NCBI GenBank assembly: GCA_025642065.1
Contig: JAODUP010000408.1
Location: forward strand, 287,001 to 351,000
Direction: 5' to 3'
Source: Paralvinella palmiformis
Lineage: Eukaryota; Annelida; Polychaeta; Terebellida; Alvinellidae
Length of the DNA: 64,000 nucleotides
In this document: one piece after another, positions 35,615 through 46,309 of the stretch
Numbering within the stretch: position 1 is the stretch's first letter
Layout: each line of letters starts with the position of its first letter
Translations under genes and position numbers: made by a program
The notes under the pieces: model-generated
What the model was told of the DNA's origin: nothing
The model's input: only the letters and a program-made list of their open reading frames with translations
Database searches by the model: none

Positions 35615-37258
35615 AGAATAAACAACCACAAACCAATCAACTAAAAGCAAATCAAACAAAACTAAAAGCAAACAAACAAACAAACAAACAAACAAGAAAA
35701 CAGAATCTTCCCCATCTTCCCCATCCTATTGTTCCTCTATTTTACAGGTATTTAGTTTGATGATAAACCATTTAATATACGGGTCTTCTTCGCCATTTTC
35801 ATTTACATAAAATATACAAAGATGAACGATTGAATCTTCTGGAAAAGTGAGGACTTCAAGAAGACCAAAAAAAAAACAACCAACGTGTAGCTTAGACTAA
35901 GACCTCTCTCCCCCCTCACCTGATTATTGACAAATTTTACACTTTGTATTTTCGGTCGACACATTGGAGGCGTATATTTACGTATAAGTATTAGTAATCT
36001 ATTACAAATACAACAACTTTTTTTTACAAAGCCATGTCAAAAATGACAACGCAACAAAACACTCGATTCGTAAGAGAGCTTGGAGTGGCGTTTAGTGAAT
36101 GCCGAACTCCGCGACGAACACGATGCCGAACTGTCGGTCGAAGCCGAACCGATCCGCGAAAGCCTATGTATGAAGACCGAACTGTGAACCGGGTTTTAAG
36201 CAGCAACTGTTACCGGTTATTAAGAGTTATTGATAAGAGTTTATCGCGAATTATCACAGCCTAATAGCAGCAACTGACAGTGTTACTAATAAATTTATCA
36301 CAGGTTCATTGACATTGATGCTATTGTGGGATTAAAGATCTGGAACTGGCTCACTTGTCACATCCTAGTACAGGCCGTATACGACAAAGATAAACGGGGG
36401 CATCCTAAATGACAATTTGCTTCGATTTGTTAAAAGCCCAAATCAAACCGACTGACTGACTGACTGACTGATTGACTGAATCAATCAATCAATCAACCAA
36501 CCAATCAATCAATCATACACCAAAATACGCAACCATCTACACACTGTTTTTTTAATATAGCACATGCAGTATATCGCAGTATGTCCAATATATTTAAGTG
36601 AATCCCAATAATTTTTCACTATCTGTTATATTGTCTATAATATGATATTGGTATTACAGCGCCACCTAGAGCGTACTTTATCCGATATATTTTGACCTAG
36701 TTCACTACTGGTCTGAATACATCTAGTATTTAATACTTTTACCAGATAAAATATTATTTAAAAAACCCAACAACGTTGTCCCACGAATACACTTCTGCTT
36801 AATGAACGCGTCCCTGTGAGTATGAATGGACACATCCTATAGCGGATATAGGACAACACGTCCGTGTGTTTTCAAATGTTATCTATACGCGACTTTGTAT
36901 ACGTCTAATTGTATGAGTATATTCACATCTTACAACCTCACCACCAACTAACCCGAAGAACACCAGATTTCGATAATAGTACAACGTTGACTATAATTTA
37001 GTCAATTCTGATAAACAAAGTGCTGGACATTGGCCTAGTTCCGTTGTCCGTATAGTCGGGACCTCTCTGTCGCTACAACCATACCCACCGACTCCTGACC
37101 CCCTTCTCTCTCGTCCCTCTCGTCAGGATACACCAAGGACACTTAGAGGACACCCATAGGACGCTCAGAAGACACTCAGAAGACAAGGCTCGAGAAATTT
37201 TCTATAAGCTCATATATTGCCATGGCAGCTAAAGGCGTCACATTTCACCCGATGTGGT

Positions 37259-37299
37259 GTCGTAATCACAGTGATCACTGAAATCACAGTGATTACGAC
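37259..37299. repeat. 41-bp imperfect palindrome
   Basis: GTCGTAATCACAGTGAT and ATCACAGTGATTACGAC are inverted arms with one mismatch around a 7-bp loop. Confidence 0.85.
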
Positions 37300-37407
37300 A
37301 ATATCGTCTGATTGCTTTCATGATCGTTCGATCATCGACCCGGCACAATGACGAAACAGCATAATGTATAATACTTCACACATACATTGAAATTTACGTA
37401 CTCTCTC

Positions 37408-37706
37408 TCTGAGTGAGTGAGTGAGTGAGTGAGTGAGTGGTGGTTGGTGAGTGGTGGTGGTGGTGGTGGTGGTGGTGGTGGTGGTGGTGGTGGTGGTGTG
37501 GTGGTGGTGAGTGGTGGTGGTGAGTGAGTGAGTGTTGAGTGGAGTGGTGAGTGGTGAGGATTGAGTGGTGAGTGAGTGAGTGAGTGAGTGAGTGAGTGAG
37601 TGAGTGAGTGAGTGAGTGAGTGAGTGAGTGAGTGAGTGAGTGAGTGAGTGAGTGAGTGAGTGAGTGAGTGAGTGAGTGAGTGAGTGAGTGAGTGAGTGAG
37701 TGAGTG
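37408..37706. repeat. (GAGT)n with internal (GGT)n
   Basis: Short GAGT run, a block of GGT/GGTGA triplets at 37438-37535, then about 140 bp of perfect GAGT. Confidence 0.98.
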
Positions 37707-37921
37707 ATATATATTGTTCGAGTCTATGTCGGCCATCACGGAATATATGGAACATACTTTGAACTCGAAGACAAAATTTAATATATTATATACGCCTGTG
37801 GAAGCTGAATTGTTACATAATTATGGGACAGAATAGGTGAAATAAAACTAAATCGCTTTAGGCTTCTAATGATAGATGATAGTTGCTGCCAGACATAGAT
37901 ATCCATCACTTAGTAGTTTTA

Positions 37922-37926
<5 letters not shown>

Positions 37927-37963
<37 letters not shown>

Positions 37964-38007
37964 TGTGTGTGTGTGTGTGTTTGTGTGTGTGTATGTGTGT
38001 GTGTAGT

Positions 38008-38072
<65 letters not shown>

Positions 38073-38091
38073 GTGTGTGTGTGTGTGTGTG
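37927..38091. repeat. (AT)n/(GT)n compound microsatellite
   Basis: Alternating AT and GT runs: AT, GT, AT with TTTT break, GT. Confidence 0.97.
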
Positions 38092-38891
38092 TCTGTAGGT
38101 TGGTTGGTGGTTGTTTGGTTGGTAAGTGGCTTTGTAAGCGAGTTAGTTCCGTGGGTGCGCATGCACGTACTTACGTGCAGGTCTATATATCAGCGACGTA
38201 GATAAGGAAAATCAGAATGTGACATTGTTTTAATTAAGATTGTCATTTACGTCAAAGATAACCTGTCACCTACTTGTATATGGCCACTATAATAATAATA
38301 ATAATTCTTATGAGATAAGAATGATTCGTGCCTCATAATATCGTCGTAGCTTGCCGCCATATTAACTGGCTATAGTCATATCTATAGACAGTAGTCAAAA
38401 CATCTGACAATTAGTCGATTATCGCTCATTAAACACCGTAACTGGGGGGAGATCGAGCCGGATAAGACATTCTCAGAGAGATAACGACGTCGGATGATCG
38501 AGATAAGAGCGATATGTGATAGATAAAAGTTGTTTTCCTGCCAGAGAGAGAGAGAGACAGAAGATTATAAAGAATAATAATTGTTATGGTCGCCATTCTA
38601 AGTTAACAAATACGGACAGAAGTCTTCTCGCCGTATTCAAACGCCACTAATTGTCCCTTCTCCGGACAACAATATTACCTAACCGACGAAACATTATCGG
38701 GGGGGGGGGGGGTGAGGGGTGATGGTTTAATGCCTGGTGGCTCGATAACATCGTCACAAACACATCTAGCCCGCTATGGGCTTTGTTCCGAGCACCAAAT
38801 TTCATCGCATTTAAACGCTTCCATTGAATACCGAGCATAGAATAGAATATAAAAATGTTTCTATATCGCATCTCGATCCCTGAAGGCTTAT

Positions 38892-38933
<42 letters not shown>

Positions 38934-39283
38934 TATGACACAAAGGTCGCTTTTTGTTTGTGTCCTCTCTGTTTTGAACTTTCTTTCTCTTTTAGTGGTG
39001 GGGTTGGGGGGGGGTTTAGTGTGTGTGTGTGTGTGTGTGATGTGGGGGGTGGTGGATCGAGGGCCGATGGATGGAAAATGAAGACGTTCGCTTTACCCCA
39101 ATCGAGAGCTCCGTGTTGATTGCTTGTTTGTATGCCCAACGCCGGCCTGAGTGAGTGCTATAGTGCACGGGAGCGATTTAAGACTCAGTGTAAGGCATTG
39201 TTACCTTTGTCAGGGTGATCAATAGTATAAATAAAGCAAGGATTGAAAAACAATAGATTATTTATCACAGAACATGATGTAGT

Positions 39284-39286
<3 letters not shown>

Positions 39287-39352
<66 letters not shown>
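39287..39352. repeat. (TA)n microsatellite
   Basis: Uninterrupted run. Confidence 0.98.
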
Positions 39353-39355
<3 letters not shown>

Positions 39356-40054
39356 GAAATATAAGTTAACGTAATTATGTCAATATTGCTCTTGATTAGA
39401 AGATACAAAATGGGATTTTTTCAGCTCATCAACTAATTTTCATATATCAACTTCTTCCTTTGATATTTCTAAGATCAAAGAATGTTTATGATAACTAATT
39501 GTTTGTCGTATCACTAAATTATAGCATATCCAAGGAACTATTGCATAAACAAAATACGTCATATACACAACATGTCAACCAGAACGATCACGGGCATCAA
39601 AAACATGACTACATAACTCCAATCATAAAGAATCTACCCTGTTGACCTTGACCTGTATGAATGATGTTGGACCCTCGTATATTAGAGATTTGCTGACAAT
39701 CCACGAAGGGCACCGGCAACTATACGGTCTATTTCCAAGGATATTCTTGTAGTCCCCAAAACTCGACACAAGACGACAGGAGACCGGACTTCCAGCTACC
39801 AAGCTACAGCTGTATAGAATGTGCTCTCATACAGAAGCCATCAGATCAATGTAAAATCCTATTTATTTCAATTAGCTTTGCTTTGTTTTGTTTTTCGGCC
39901 TTTTTATAGTAATATGTTAATATCTGATCATGTATTACTGTAATACTGGTTATCTTTAATGTATCTATCATATTTATTATTATTATTGTTATTATTATTG
40001 TCAACGTACAGCGTCTCTGAACAGCTTGCTGGAAATACGACGCTTAATAAATGC

Positions 40055-40086
<32 letters not shown>

Positions 40087-40410
40087 ATACTAGCACAATA
40101 ACCAGAAGAAACTTATAAACGATTAGTGGCTCCATCTATCGGACAGTAGACGATAATTGGGTCATGGCCGATCGAAGAGGATATTCATTTAAAGCAATTC
40201 TTCAGATTTATTGATCCTTATTTCGATACGGACGTAGATAAGACTAATAAATAAAGACATTTGATATTTCTAGTTTATCAAAACTGTGATATCATTAAAT
40301 AATAACGATACAAGGATATTATAACTGATGGTATACGTTAACTTGAAGCCCTTGGGCAGTAATCGGGGTCGGCATCCTTATCAATATTCCGGTTTGTCCG
40401 TTTTCAATCG

Positions 40411-40592
40411 AACTCCGTGGTCTAGTTGGTAGCACGTTAGACCACAGATCACTACCACCTGAGTTCGAATCCCGGCGTGGGCATATCTGAAGGTTGTTGC
40501 ATCATTCACTTCACTTCATTACCTTTGGAGGTCTGCACAAAAGTGGCCGTAAAACATCAATCATCATCATCAATCATCATCATCATCATCAT
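40411..40592 (+). mobile_element. SINE family A copy with internal deletion
   Basis: CTCCGTGGTCTAGTTGGTAG, B-box GTTCGAATCCCGG, body and a (CAT)n tail. It lacks the GGTCGCTCGGCCCATTTAGC block found in other copies. The flanks CAATCGAACT (left) and CAGTCGAAACT (right) could be a target-site duplication. Confidence 0.87.
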
Positions 40593-41138
40593 CGTCATCA
40601 GTCGAAACTTTCCGTCGTGTTACAGTTGGGCATATGTGTGGTATGTGTGTGTGCGCGCGTGCGCGCGCGTGTATGATTATAATTGTGCTAGAATCTAAAC
40701 CAGGAGGCTGATGTTTTGCGCGGATATATGTGTGTAACGTCACCACTCCGTGTGTGCCAACACTGAGCATGCGTGCATATTCGGCTGTATAATTAATCAG
40801 CCACACAGCAGTCATCTAATAATGATGCGCATAAACGTCTTTTCTATCCGCAAGAATACTTAATTTATAAATGAGTGACTAATTATGACAAAAAAGATGG
40901 TTTTGGTCAACATGTTTTAGAAGATGACAAACAACAATAAGATTACGTCACGATCCTGACTGACGTAGTTCTCTGACAAAGAGATAATGTCAGCACGCCT
41001 CTGTGTCATCATTTACCTGTTCCAGTGTGATGTCCTATCGTCAGTGATAAGTGATTGTTACACATCACTGCCTGCAAGTGTCACCTTATCCAGTAGGTGT
41101 CATCATCACGTGTTAACGCCACTCTCCGGACTACATCA

Positions 41139-41324
41139 CCGCTAATCAGTGTTTACATCATCCAACTAAAGTCACGTCCTTCCACCACTGGCCATCAGTG
41201 TTTACACTCCTCAATCACCCCCCCCCCCCGACAAAAGTCACATCCCTCCACCACTGGCTGTCAGCAGTGTTTACACCCACTCCCGACAGAAGTCAGGACC
41301 GTCCACCACTTGTCGTCAGTGTTT

Positions 41325-41355
<31 letters not shown>

Positions 41356-41396
41356 CCCCGACATAAGGCACGTCCCTCCATCACTGGCCGGCAGTG
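41139..41396. repeat. Diverged ~50-68-bp tandem repeat, 4-5 copies
   Basis: Each unit has CAGTGTTTACA, a variable middle (a C run in one, (AAC)n in another), CCCGACA, AAGTCACGTCC, CTCCACCACTGGC. Copies differ by substitutions and by simple-repeat expansions in the middle. Confidence 0.8.
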
Positions 41397-41622
41397 GTTA
41401 CACTGTAATCACACTGTAATCACACTGTAATCACACTGTAATCACACTGTAATCACACTGTAATCACACTGTAATCACACTGTAATCACACTGTAATCAC
41501 ACTGTAATCACACTGTAATCACACTGTAATCACACTGTAATCACACTGTAATCACACTGTAATCACACTGTAATCACACTGTAGTCACACTGTAGTCACA
41601 CTGTAGTCACACTGTAGTCTCA
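41397..41622. repeat. 11-bp tandem array (CACTGTAATCA), about 20 copies
   Basis: Nearly perfect 11-bp units; the last four carry GTAGTC in place of GTAATC. It grows directly out of the last unit of the larger repeat at its left. Confidence 0.95.
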
Positions 41623-41919
41623 CATCGATAACATCATAATACTGTACTCACATTATATCAGCCTACCAGTATATTAGCCTATGTCACCCTAGACCTGTAA
41701 TTGTAAATTATATCAGCACATATAAGATTATTTCAACATATATTTTATTCTAGAAGCTTAAAAGCGTTGCTACTTTAAAGCTTGCTCATACGGAAGCCTA
41801 ATTGGGACTTAATAATAAATAAATAAAAATTAATGAGGAAATATCATAGTCCCGATTATAATCCCAACCAATGGGCGTATTCACCGCACGATTTAAGACT
41901 TTAGTCAGAATATTTTGCG

Positions 41920-42092
<173 letters not shown>

Positions 42093-42382
42093 TAATACCA
42101 CAGACTCTCGTATAAATTGGAGGGAGTAAGCCCGACTCTTTGAGTCACTGAGTTAACTTGGTAATCGGTCAGTTTGTTAGTTAGTGAGTTAGACCGTCGA
42201 TTTGTTATTCATTTATTCGGTCGGTCAGTCGATCCAGACATTTAATTTTATTACAGTCTATTACAGTCTATTACAGTCTTCAATCTTATCAACTATAGTA
42301 CAGTCTACTCCACCAAACAACAGTGAAGTACAACGTATTATATTCTTATACTAACTAATATATAGTATAGTCCTATAGACTG

Positions 42383-42579
42383 ACGGGTGGGCGCCTCCGT
42401 GGTCTAGCGGTAGCGTGCTGGACCACAGATCACTACCACCCATGTTCGAATCCCGGCTTGGTCATATCTGAAGGTTATTTCGTCTTTCACTTCGTCTCAT
42501 TACCTTTGGAGGTCGCTCGGCCCATTTAGCCTACCTTGTGCACAAAAGTGGCCGTAAAACATCAATCGTCATCATCGTT
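42383..42579 (+). mobile_element. SINE family A, full-length copy
   Basis: Plus-strand copy, about 190 bp: GCGCCTCCGTGGTCTAGCGG, GTTCGAATCCCGG, GGTCGCTCGGCCCATTTAGC, GTGGCCGTAAAACATCAATC. TATAGACTG flanks it on both sides (42374-42382 and 42584-42592) and may be the target-site duplication, although the same word repeats in the host sequence to the right. Confidence 0.9.
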
Positions 42580-42724
42580 ATCTTATAGACTGGTGTAGTA
42601 TAGACTGGTGTAGTATAGATTGGTGTAGTATAGTCTATTATAGACCAGTGGGTTCTTGTGCAATTTAGTTCAGTCATTAAAATCAATGGTAGCTCAACTC
42701 TGTTGTATAGGGTTAGTCGCTCTC

Positions 42725-42726
<2 letters not shown>

Positions 42727-42787
<61 letters not shown>
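42727..42787. repeat. (AT)n microsatellite
   Basis: Uninterrupted run. Confidence 0.98.
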
Positions 42788-42790
<3 letters not shown>

Positions 42791-43617
42791 CTGTATTAAA
42801 TGTGATAGATACCCCTCCCCTGTATGTGGTGATTATGTGATAACAGATAAGGCGTGTTGTGTTACTAAGATAGTATATAAAATTACAGATGTCACCCACC
42901 CAACGTCTGGAGTGACGAGTACACCCGACGTTCGTGCATACAATCGCATCGACTGTACACACCTACTTTGTGTACAGGATTGTACAGAGTTAACCTCGCT
43001 AAATAATGTACGACAGGTATATGGAAGTATTAGTCATTCCTAAATTGACCCGACACTCCACTGACGAATAAACAAACAACAACTGTAAATGGCCGCGGTA
43101 CTCCCACGGGCTGCAGGTGTCGATTAGAGTACACAAATGGGCTGAGTACAAAAATGGACGGCGTGTACTAATGGCGAGAGGAGTATAGTGGGAAGACGTG
43201 AGCTGTCCTGTTTATAACCAGGCGAAGGTAGGGCCGGGAGAAATGCTTTAAAATAATCGAAGTAGGAGAGGAGAGTTACTTTGTATAAACACCAGATAAG
43301 AGCCGTCTCTATATCTGTTTGTTTGTTTGTTTGTTGACATAATATTGACTTCTCACCTTAAAATAAAATATTAAATTAAAAATAAATAAACCTATTGTCG
43401 TAATAGATAACGATCTGAGGACTCTGTTGTCCAGGTATGACCAGGTTAATGAGTATAAGATATCGGATAATATTAAAAATGTTGTTGTTCTTGTTGATGT
43501 TTATTTTTGTTCTTATCCTCGGTGTACTCATCGTCCTCATTATAGTCCTCATTGTTGTTGTGGTAGCTATTTTTGGAATGGTGTTTATGGCAGCGATGGA
43601 GTTACTTTTGTATCTTT

Positions 43618-43960
43618 TGTTGTTGTTGTGGTGGTGGTGGTGGTGGTGGATCTTTTGTTGTTGTTGTGGTGGTGGTGGTGGTGGATCTTTTGTTGTTGTT
43701 GTGGTGGTGGTGGTGGTGGATCTTTTGTTGTTGTTGTGGTGGTGGTGGTGGATCTTTTGTTGTTGTTGTGGTGGTGGATCTTTTGTTGTTGTTGTTGTTG
43801 TGGTGGTGGTGGATCTTTTGTTGTTGTTGTTGGTGGTGGTGGTGGATCTTTTGTTGTTGTTGTGGTGGTGGTGGTGGATCTTTTGTTGTTGTTGTTATGG
43901 TGGTGGTGGATCTTTTGTTGTTGTTGTTGTGGTGGTGGTGGATCTTTTGTTGTTGTTACT
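43618..43960. repeat. Compound minisatellite GGATCTTTTG(TTG)n(TGG)n, about 10 copies
   Basis: Units of about 26-36 bp begin GGATCTTTTG and continue with variable numbers of TTG and TGG triplets. The plus strand is almost free of C and A apart from GATC. All three plus frames stay open because length changes are in triplets, so the long hydrophobic or Gly/Trp/Cys frames here are not genes. Confidence 0.9.
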
Positions 43961-44162
43961 TACTGCAGCAGATAATGATGCCATTGTTGTTATTAATAAT
44001 TCTGATTGTTTTTGCACTTGTTATTGTTATTTTAGTGTTGTTATTTTTGTTGTTGTTGTTACTGCTCTTAAAATTAACTGTTACTATTATTGTTATTAGT
44101 AATAATATAGATTATATTAATAATATTAATTATGAACTCAAATATCAAATGATGAAAGATAC

Positions 44163-44183
44163 ACGCACGCACGCAGCACGCAT

Positions 44184-44222
<39 letters not shown>

Positions 44223-44265
44223 GCACGCATGCATGCATGCATGCATGCATGTACGCATGCACGCA
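44163..44265. repeat. (ACGC)n/(ATGC)n repeat
   Basis: ACGC and ATGC tetranucleotides with alternating purines and pyrimidines. Confidence 0.95.
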
Positions 44266-44780
44266 CACATCAACCATAAACACGTGCTCTATGCGCCCCA
44301 CTAACCCTAACTAACCAGATCTACTGGTCCACTAATGGAGTACAATGTTCCCTCAGAGAGATGCTTATATTTATTAAACGCCAATAAAAGGTGGCCGTAA
44401 TTTGGGCGAAATGAATAGCATCTCGGTGTATAAATCAGTGTTGGTGGCACGGCGGGCAAACAAGAACAAGTAGAGGCCCAGGGCTAGCCCACAGACACAC
44501 ATACGAGTGTCCAGGTTATGGGGGTTAGGGGCCGAGGGCAGGACACCCGGAGCCCGTGCCTCCGCGACAACGGGGCAGACTTCACTAATATGAGAACATT
44601 ACACCGATAGTGTGTATCCCTGGGGGTTACATACTGGTTGGTGAGTGTTCGTGTATACGACTATGTGTATGTGGGAGGGGGGCTACACGTGTGAGCGCAC
44701 GTGCGTGCTGGTGCGTGTATGGCTATTTATAAAGTCAGCCCATCCGCTTTGTGTGTATTTTCATTTATGCATATCTGTAG

Positions 44781-44987
44781 AGTGAGTGAGTGAGTGAGTG
44801 AGTGAGTGAGTGAGTGAGTGAGTGAGTGAGTGAGTGAGTGAGTGGTGGTGAGTGAGTGAGTGAGTGAGTGAGTGAGTGAGTGAGTGAGTGAGTGAGTGAG
44901 TGAGTGAGTGAGTGAGTGAGTGAGTGAGTGTGAGTGAGTGAGTGAGTGAGTGAGTGAGTGAGTGAGTGAGTGAGTGAGTGAGTGAGT
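44781..44987. repeat. (GAGT)n microsatellite, about 207 bp
   Basis: GAGT run with two small breaks; directly abuts the family D element, whose tail it appears to be. Confidence 0.98.
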
Positions 44988-45054
44988 GAGTTTTAGCTGC
45001 GTGTATAATAAGGCACAGGCATAGAGAATCTCGAACCGTGAATTCAAACTCTAG
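44988..45054 (-). mobile_element. Dispersed repeat family D, 3' half with (CTCA)n tail
   Basis: On plus: TTTTAGCTGCGTGTATAATA, AGGCACAGGCATAGAGAATC, TCGAACCGTGAATTCAAACT, nearly identical to 61319-61384. On its own strand the tail is the (CTCA)n array at 44781-44987. Confidence 0.75.
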
Positions 45055-45436
45055 ACAGACAGACAGACAGACAGACAGATTACTGCTGAATGTAAACTGT
45101 GGTGTTAAAGTATTTATCTTGTATATATGTTAACCTACTATTGAACCACATGTACTTGTTGACCTGTGGTGTCAAATGGCTTTTTTTGTTTGATTCTACG
45201 TAGTCTACCCCAACCGCTTCCCTGTGGGCGTGACATATTTGTCGCATACGAAAAGTGGATTATCTGGGGCCCTTAAGCTGGTGAGTAGTCCATATATATA
45301 TATAGGTCTAAGTATGTATAGATGTGTACATTTTTGTATGTTTAAATTCAATGATGTATTTATTTAATTATGTATAGATTAATGGAGGTATAGGTTTTAA
45401 AGGTTGTATAGGTTATGATATTCTGAGCCAGTGCCA

Positions 45437-45439
<3 letters not shown>

Positions 45440-45500
<61 letters not shown>
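45440..45500. repeat. (AT)n microsatellite
   Basis: Uninterrupted run; a short (GA)n follows at 45517-45542. Confidence 0.98.
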
Positions 45501-45502
<2 letters not shown>

Positions 45503-45984
45503 TAAAACACACACACGAGAGAGAGAGAGAGAGAGAGAGAGATGAACGTTTATCCGGTCTTTGATACACAGCCCATTGGGGATGTCCCACCATTTTGACT
45601 GTTTATCTGCCTGAGGCGGCCATTGCTTCGCCCTCGCCTCCATCACCAATATCACAGCACGAGGTCATTTCCGGGTCACGGTTTCCTGGTGAGACCATTC
45701 GGCAACAGAACGAAGGTTAATTGACCTTTTTTCCTACACAGAAACACTTATACTGTTATGGTTTGTACTGGACAATGGATAGTTAACTCTTCTAGCCACT
45801 GTGAGTGAGTGTGTGTGTGTGTGTGTGTGTATGTGCTCGCGTGTGTGTCTGTGTATGCGCGCGTGCTCCCATGGGAGTACATTAATCAGTGAGAGGCGTT
45901 GTTCATTTAACAGAAGAACAATTAATGTCTAATTGATTTACTGGCATAGAACTACACGGCTACTGCGACAAAGGAGCGCGCGCG

Positions 45985-46060
<76 letters not shown>
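45985..46060. repeat. (AC)n microsatellite
   Basis: AC run preceded by GCGCGCGC. Confidence 0.98.
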
Positions 46061-46061
<1 letters not shown>

Positions 46062-46179
46062 CTCTTTTATTATTATCATAATTTATTTAATAGATTTACT
46101 AAAGTAATAAATTACTACAACATATCTATGAAGAATTACCTGTCAGAAAGTAAACGTCTTGTAGCAAGCTGGCAAGGCG

Positions 46180-46304
46180 AGTGAGTGAGTGAGTGAGTGA
46201 GTGAGTGAGTGAGTGAGTGAGTGAGTGAGTGAGTGAGTGAGTGAGTGAGTGAGTGAGTGAGTGAGTGAGTGAGCGAGCGAGTGAGCGAACGAGCGAGCGA
46301 GCGA
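46180..46304. repeat. (GAGT)n/(GAGC)n microsatellite
   Basis: GAGT run that decays into GAGC units at its right end. Confidence 0.97.
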
Positions 46305-46309
46305 AACTT

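Larger units (their letters stand above)
33166..41138. other. Upstream region of Tbx2/3, no exon recognised
   Basis: Transcription of Tbx2/3 must start somewhere to the right of 32872. The 33.2-35.4 kb part is relatively rich in CG dinucleotides and is the likeliest place for the promoter, but no TATA box or initiator can be assigned. Beyond it lie long simple repeats and AT-rich sequence. Confidence 0.45.

Noticed and set aside
43437..44304. Long plus-strand open frames of 182-243 codons
   Set aside because: They translate the GGT/TTG minisatellite (runs of Val, Leu, Trp, Cys, Gly) in all three frames, so openness comes from the triplet repeat.
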